Source of the DNA: Coriobacteriales bacterium | GTDB lineage: Bacteria; Actinomycetota; Coriobacteriia; Coriobacteriales; UBA8131 | Direction: 5' to 3' | Assembly: GCA_031267175.1 (NCBI GenBank) | Contig: JAIRZP010000035.1 | Coordinates: forward strand, 1 to 5,010 | DNA: 5,010 nt | Shown: positions 4,785 to 5,010 of the stretch, piece by piece | Numbering within the stretch: position 1 is the first letter of the stretch | Layout: each line of letters begins with the position of its first letter | Notes under the pieces: model-generated | What the model saw: only the letters and a program-made list of their open reading frames with translations | Database searches by the model: none | Told to the model about the DNA's origin: nothing | Program-made: the position numbers and the translations under genes

Positions 4785-5010
4785 ATGCGTGCTGCAGGCA
4801 AAAACACAGACAGAAGAGGCTCTGCCGGGGGTCCTGAGAGGGACTACCCCGCACGGTCTTCTGCGAGGGATTACCCTTCCAGGCGCTCCGCAAGGGGCTC
4901 TGAAAGAGGACTGAAGCTCGGTGTGGTGCTGGGGATTGTCATAGCCCTCGCGGTGTAGCTCGTGCTCATTGGCACCCTCCTTTTCTCTCAGACCAACGGA
5001 GCCGACCTGC
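4785..5010 (+). pseudogene. N-terminal part of a bitopic membrane protein, interrupted by in-frame TAG (partial)
   Basis: I do not recognise the family. From ATG 4785 the frame encodes a hydrophilic, strongly basic N-terminus (residues 1-44, Arg/Ser/Gly-rich, with two 9-residue RDYP repeats at 19-36), then a hydrophobic helix starting LKLGVVLGIVIALAV. A TAG stop at 4956-4958 (codon 58) cuts this helix in the middle. The same frame continues LVLIGTLLFSQTNGADL to the window edge, completing a normal transmembrane span (about 45-67) and the start of an external domain. This strongly suggests one gene broken by a nonsense change, a sequencing error, or a recoded codon. Beyond the edge the gene cannot be judged. 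The ribosome site is weak: AGAGG is 15 nt from the ATG. The frame extends back to a TTG at 4752, which also lacks a site. Divergent position next to wecA might suggest an envelope protein, for example LytR-CpsA-Psr type, but no diagnostic domain is visible. Confidence 0.6.
4839..4892 (+). repeat. Two tandem 27-bp units encoding RDYP-type 9-mers
   Basis: Codons 19-27 and 28-36 of the gene at 4785 encode RDYPARSSA and RDYPSRRSA, followed by a partial third unit (RGSER). The two DNA units differ at several mostly third-codon positions, so the duplication is not recent. It lies in the predicted disordered cytoplasmic tail. Confidence 0.6.

Noticed and set aside
4956..4958. Reading the TAG as pyrrolysine or another recoded amino acid
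   Set aside because: There is no supporting element in the window, and a single nonsense mutation or sequence error is simpler. It is kept as an open alternative in the finding but not called.

Overview
This 5 kb window looks like chromosomal DNA from a Gram-positive bacterium of medium to high G+C. The indications are strong Shine-Dalgarno sites, frequent GTG/TTG starts, sigma-A-like promoters and a TagO/WecA-type lipid carrier transferase. The overall style (Ala/Ser-rich proteins, a strongly divergent GAPDH, Arg/Ser-rich cytoplasmic tails on membrane proteins) made me think of Coriobacteriia. That is an impression from reading, not a database match. I see no rRNA, tRNA, transposase, CRISPR array or phage gene.

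Layout, left to right. (1) Minus strand, 1-451: the N-terminal 150 codons of the ribosome maturation factor RimP, running off the left edge. It has a GTG start and a perfect 9-bp leader hairpin (504-530) about 50 nt upstream. (2) Minus strand, 633-836: a 67-residue CopZ-like heavy-metal (HMA) chaperone with an MTCGHC site. (3) Minus strand, 931-2028: a 365-residue divergent glyceraldehyde-3-phosphate dehydrogenase. It keeps the catalytic Cys, His and phosphate-binding Arg but has an unusual NAD-binding N-terminus. A 27-bp inverted repeat lies just downstream of its putative promoter. (4) Plus strand, 2327-3505: an unrecognised 392-residue single-pass membrane protein with a long disordered cytoplasmic tail and an external domain, behind a good sigma-A-type promoter. 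(5) Minus strand, 3513-4694: a polytopic undecaprenyl-phosphate GlcNAc-1-phosphate transferase (WecA/TagO family), convergent with gene 4 and only 7 nt from it. (6) Plus strand, from 4785: the start of a basic-tail, single-pass membrane protein whose transmembrane segment is interrupted by an in-frame TAG at 4956-4958. Genes 5 and 6 diverge from a 10-bp palindrome, TATAATTATA, which supplies a perfect -10 hexamer to each strand.

Functionally the window mixes housekeeping genes (ribosome maturation, glycolysis/gluconeogenesis), metal handling and cell-envelope work. The WecA/TagO enzyme would load GlcNAc-1-phosphate onto undecaprenyl phosphate for secondary wall polymers. Its two membrane-protein neighbours could be envelope proteins, but nothing in their sequence proves it. 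I do not see a convincing new multi-gene system. The items most worth a second look are the interrupted gene at the right edge, the symmetric divergent promoter, the atypical GAPDH with its promoter-proximal palindrome, and the rimP leader hairpin.
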